Of a DNA stretch of 64,000 nucleotides, positions 61,186 to 64,000 are shown piece after piece (the stretch's first letter is position 1; each line of letters opens with the position of its first letter). The notes under the pieces are model-generated. The model had not been told where the DNA came from and made no database searches. It saw only the letters and a program-made list of their open reading frames with translations. The stretch is from Clostridiaceae bacterium (GTDB taxonomy: Bacteria > Bacillota > Clostridia > Oscillospirales > Acutalibacteraceae). The stretch covers positions 1 through 64,000 of the forward strand of contig JAEDIL010000001.1 of NCBI GenBank assembly GCA_016292455.1, written 5' to 3'. Both the position numbers and the translations under genes were made by a program.

Positions 61186-62121
61186 TTATTCTTCAAAAAG
61201 CGGCGTTGAAAGGTATCTGTCGCCTGTATCAGGAAGGAGTGCAACAATCGTTTTGCCCTTGTTCTCCGGTCTTTTTGCAAGCTCAACGGCTGCGGCAACT
61301 GCGGCGCCTGAGGATATTCCCACAAGAACGCCCTCCTCTTTTCCTACTCGCCTTGCAAAAGCATAGGCATCCTCGTTGCTGACTGCGATTATCTCGTCAT
61401 ACACCTTCGTGTTGAGCACCTTTGGAACAAAGCCTGCGCCGATTCCCTGAATTGCGTGTGCGCCCGCAACACCGGTTGAAAGCACCGCAGAACTCTCCGG
61501 CTCAACAGCAACAATTTTCACATCAGGCTTTTTTTCTTTGAGGTATTCGCCTATGCCGGTTATCGTTCCGCCCGTTCCGACACCGGCAACAAAAATATCA
61601 ACGTTTCCGTCGGTGTCCTCCCAGATTTCGGGTGCAGTTGTCTTTTTGTGCGCCTGAGGATTCGCCGGGTTGACGAACTGACCGGGAATGAAGCTGTTCG
61701 GAATGGTTTTTGAAAGCTCGTTTGCCTTTTCAATTGCGCCCGCCATTCCCTTTGAGCCTTCGGTAAGCACCAGCTTTGCACCGAACGCCTTCATCAGCTT
61801 TCTGCGTTCAACCGACATTGTTTCGGGCATTACTATTATCGTCTCATAACCCATTGCGGCTGCAACACAAACAAGACCTATTCCGGTATTTCCGCTCGTG
61901 GGCTCGATGATGACGGAGCCTTTTTTCAAAAGACCTTTTGCCTGTGCGTCCTCAATCATTTCCCTTGCAACTCTGTCTTTGACGGAGCCTGCCGGATTGA
62001 AGTATTCAAGCTTGGCAAGAATACGCGCTTCAAGCTTTTCGTTTTTCTCAAGGTGTGTCAATTCAAGCAGCGGCGTCCTGCCGATAAGCTCTGACACGGT
62101 TTTATATATTTTCTCTGGCAT
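61186..62121 (-). CDS. cysK: Cysteine synthase A (O-acetylserine sulfhydrylase)
   Basis: A 311-residue PLP enzyme making cysteine from O-acetylserine and sulfide. The PLP Lys lies in NPAGSVKDRVA near residue 44, the substrate loop is EPTSGNTGIGL near residue 73, and the phosphate loop is GVGTGGTITG near residue 180. The start is ATG 62121 with SD GGAGGT. It follows metY by 23 bp in one operon. Confidence 0.96.
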   Translation of the reverse strand: MPEKIYKTVSELIGRTPLLELTHLEKNEKLEARILAKLEYFNPAGSVKDRVAREMIEDAQAKGLLKKGSVIIEPTSGNTGIGLVCVAAAMGYETIIVMPETMSVERRKLMKAFGAKLVLTEGSKGMAGAIEKANELSKTIPNSFIPGQFVNPANPQAHKKTTAPEIWEDTDGNVDIFVAGVGTGGTITGIGEYLKEKKPDVKIVAVEPESSAVLSTGVAGAHAIQGIGAGFVPKVLNTKVYDEIIAVSNEDAYAFARRVGKEEGVLVGISSGAAVAAAVELAKRPENKGKTIVALLPDTGDRYLSTPLFEE

Positions 62122-62144
62122 TGATATTACCTCCGGAACGACGG

Positions 62145-63428
62145 TTATTCTACTGCCTCAAAGCCGTGGCTGAGGTCTGCAATAATGTCATCAATGTGTT
62201 CTGTTCCGATTGAAAGGCGGATTGTTCCCGGCGTAATTCCGCAGGCAAGAAGTTCCTCCTGCGAAAGCTGGGAATGGGTTGTTGACGCCGGATGAATAAC
62301 AAGGCTCTTGACGTCGGCAACGTTCGCAAGCAGCGAGAAAAGTTCAAGACTTTCGCTGAATTTTTTTGCTTTTTCAGCACCGCCTTTGATTTCAAAGGTA
62401 AAAATTGAACCGCCGCCGTTCGGGAAATACCCGTCGTAAAGCTCCTTTTCCCTGCCGCAGGCAAGCGACGGATGATTGACCTTTTCAACCATTGGGTGAT
62501 TTTTCAGAAAGTCAACAACTTTCAGAGCATTTTCAACGTGGCGTTCAACGCGCAGCGAAAGCGTTTCAAGTCCCTGAAGCAAAAGAAAAGAGTTGAACGG
62601 AGAAATTGTTGCCCCCTGGTCTCTCATCAGCGTTGTGCGCAATTTGACAATATATGCAGCTCTTCCGCAAACCTCGGAAAAAACAATTCCGTGATAGGAC
62701 GGATTCGGTCGGCTGATTCCGGGGAACTTGTCGTTCTGTGTCCAGTCAAAGTTGCCGCTGTCAACAACAACGCCTCCCATAACCGTTCCGTGGCCGCCAA
62801 TGAACTTTGTTGCCGAATGAACGACAATATCCGCGCCGTATTCGATGGGTCGCAGAAGAAACGGCGTTGCAAATGTATTGTCAACAATGAGCGGTATTCC
62901 GTGCCTGTGAGCAATGTCGGCAATTGCGCGAAGGTCAATGACGTCAGAGTTCGGGTTGCCGAGACTTTCGGCATAAAGCAGCTTTGTGTTCTCCCTGATT
63001 GCCTTTTCAAAGTTTTCAGGGTCAGACGGATCAACAAAGGTTACGTCGAGTCCCTGGTCTTTAAGAGTGTTGGCAAAAAGATTGTATGTTCCGCCGTAAA
63101 GGTTTGACGAGGAAACAATGTGGTCGCCGACAAGGGCGATGTTCTGAACGGCATAGGTAATTGCAGCGGAGCCGGAAGCGGTTGAAAGCGCGCCGATTCC
63201 GCCTTCAAGAGCCGCAATTCTCTCTTCAAAAACACTTGAAGTCGGGTTTGCAAGCCGGGTGTAGATATTCCCCTCTTCGGTCAGGTCAAAGCGTCCTGCC
63301 GCCTGAGCGGAGTTTTTGAAAACATAGGACGTTGTTGCGTAAATCGGCACAGCTCTTGCATCGGTGGCAGCGTCAGGCTGCTCCTGTCCCGCGTGAACCT
63401 GCAGCGTTTCAAACTTATAATTTTTCAT
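62145..63428 (-). CDS. metY: O-acetylhomoserine sulfhydrylase
   Basis: A 427-residue Cys/Met-metabolism PLP enzyme that makes homocysteine from O-acetylhomoserine and sulfide. It has [20 protein letters not shown] near residue 57, [26 protein letters not shown] and the PLP Lys in [17 protein letters not shown] near residue 210. About 427 residues is typical of MetY rather than the shorter MetB/MetC. It is first in an operon with cysK. The transcript leader is only about 25 bases, so no SAM riboswitch or T-box controls it. Confidence 0.94.
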   Translation of the reverse strand: MKNYKFETLQVHAGQEQPDAATDARAVPIYATTSYVFKNSAQAAGRFDLTEEGNIYTRLANPTSSVFEERIAALEGGIGALSTASGSAAITYAVQNIALVGDHIVSSSNLYGGTYNLFANTLKDQGLDVTFVDPSDPENFEKAIRENTKLLYAESLGNPNSDVIDLRAIADIAHRHGIPLIVDNTFATPFLLRPIEYGADIVVHSATKFIGGHGTVMGGVVVDSGNFDWTQNDKFPGISRPNPSYHGIVFSEVCGRAAYIVKLRTTLMRDQGATISPFNSFLLLQGLETLSLRVERHVENALKVVDFLKNHPMVEKVNHPSLACGREKELYDGYFPNGGGSIFTFEIKGGAEKAKKFSESLELFSLLANVADVKSLVIHPASTTHSQLSQEELLACGITPGTIRLSIGTEHIDDIIADLSHGFEAVE

Positions 63429-63459
63429 TCCGGTCTTCCTTTCGGCTCATGATAGCATA

Positions 63460-63488
63460 ATTTTAAACCGAGCGGGCTTAAAAGTCAA
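63460..63488 (-). promoter_or_regulatory. SigA promoter of metY-cysK
   Basis: Minus strand TTGACT (63488-63483), 17-bp spacer, TAAAAT (63465-63460). Confidence 0.8.
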
Positions 63489-63503
63489 CACCGGGCGGCA
63501 ACA

Positions 63504-63547
63504 AGAATAAATAAGAAGCCGCCGCATTCAGAAGAAAGCGGCAGCTT
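63504..63547 (-). terminator. Terminator of the partial gene at the right edge
   Basis: A 10-base stem (63516-63525 with 63538-63547) with a moderately U-rich minus-strand tail, 17 bp after that gene's stop. Confidence 0.7.
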
Positions 63548-63563
63548 AGTAATATTCAGTTGA

Positions 63564-64000
63564 TCAGATTTCGCCTTTGAGCTCGTCAATGTGAACGAGC
63601 GCTTTGAAGAAATCGGTGAGAATTACGAAAATTTTCTGTATGAAATCATTGAAAGAATCTCTCTTTGTAACGGAAAGCTTAATGTCGCTCTGCTTGAACG
63701 ATTCAGTCTTTTCAAAGCTGAAAACAGCCGCCGCCAGAGCGTGGTCGGAAAGATTTGCTTCGCTGTCGTTTTTCAGGTATTCATAAACAAAGGATTCCGC
63801 AGTAACCTTTACTCCGCCGCCGTCACGGTAGAAGAACTTTTCAGCTGAATCCCAATTTCCCCACGCGGGAACTCCGGTTGCAAAGTATGAGGAGAAGTCC
63901 TTGTAATCACCGCCGTTATGAAGCTCAACCCAAGCCTCCTTCATGCCGCAGCTATCGAGGAAATACTCGCTCAGACCGTCATCGTTTTTGCCCATGTTGA
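63564..64000 (-). CDS. C-terminal part of an unrecognised protein, partial
   Basis: At least 145 codons are visible; the frame is still open at the window edge, and the ATG at 63995 has no visible SD, so the gene probably extends further. Visible segments are EAWVELHNGGDYKDFSSYF, VPAWGNWDSAEKFFYRDGG and NDSEANLSDHALAAAVFSF. They do not match a family I can name. The end, FNDFIQKIFVILTDFFKALV, is an amphipathic helix like that of the secreted protein at 25359, hinting at a related exported protein. Confidence 0.6.
   Translation of the reverse strand, partial: NMGKNDDGLSEYFLDSCGMKEAWVELHNGGDYKDFSSYFATGVPAWGNWDSAEKFFYRDGGGVKVTAESFVYEYLKNDSEANLSDHALAAAVFSFEKTESFKQSDIKLSVTKRDSFNDFIQKIFVILTDFFKALVHIDELKGEI

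Noticed and set aside
63429..63460. SAM riboswitch or T-box before metY
   Set aside because: The promoter leaves a leader of only about 25 bases, too short for either element.
1..64000. CRISPR array, insertion sequence, prophage or integron
   Set aside because: No regularly spaced repeats, transposase, integrase or structural phage genes were found.

Overview
The window looks like chromosomal DNA of an anaerobic, endospore-forming Firmicute of class Clostridia, most like the Oscillospiraceae/Ruminococcaceae group. Supporting genes are spoIIE and a YlmC/YmxH-type sporulation gene, a six-subunit Rnf complex with its ApbE flavin transferase, AddAB recombination helicase-nucleases, a eukaryote-like NADP isocitrate dehydrogenase, and many strong SigA promoters (TTGACA-17-TATAAT type) with GGAGG ribosome binding sites. 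I saw no insertion sequence, phage, integrase or CRISPR array. The family-level placement is inference.

Layout. 1-574: start of a probable HTH regulator running off the left edge, and a tRNA-Gln with its own consensus promoter and terminator. 574-4665: operon for a cytoplasmic GH36 alpha-galactosidase, a CBM9-like protein and an APH-fold sugar kinase. 4850-9524: TipAL-like MerR regulator, TauE/SafE exporter, a TerY-like vWA protein, a macro-domain protein with a C-terminal helical module, and a DUF2238-like membrane protein. 9552-17469: peptidoglycan precursor genes in two blocks (murE-like + FemAB-like; alpha/beta hydrolase + membrane-anchored murF + ddl), separated by an SDR gene and a candidate small RNA. 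17737-25307: BMP-family binding protein, a GH20 homologue lacking its catalytic pair, spoIIE, a second DUF2238-like protein, a GNAT-like fragment and the ymxH-like gene. 25359-31086: a secreted Ala-rich protein, a GDPD, icd, trmB and an esterase. 31138-38115 (minus): apbE, NusG-II protein, Gx transporter, rnfCDGEAB. 38307-40368: iron-containing alcohol dehydrogenase and a secreted H/NC-motif protein with a duplicated tail. 40488-53843 (minus): information-processing core, rpoB-rpoC, a small zinc-ribbon gene, dgt-dnaG-rpoD, yigZ, rpmE. 53961-60856 (minus): addB-addA. 61186-63428 (minus): metY-cysK sulfur assimilation. 63564-64000: the C-terminal part of an unrecognised protein.

How the parts fit. 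MurE-like, FemAB-like, MurF and Ddl proteins together cover stem-peptide building and a probable cross-bridge. The MurE-like protein lacks the DAP-recognition Arg, which suggests a Lys/Orn-type wall or another acceptor. The Rnf block is a self-contained ferredoxin:NAD+ ion pump with the enzyme that flavinylates it. rpoBC stands apart from the usual rplJL genes and has its own promoter.

The most interesting unexplained items are a promoter-plus-terminator unit that reads antisense through the rpoB leader (48089-48270), a second orphan small-RNA unit (13505-13656), the catalytically gutted GH20, the frame-shifted copy of a protein tail at 40279-40368, and the altered Mur/Ddl proteins.
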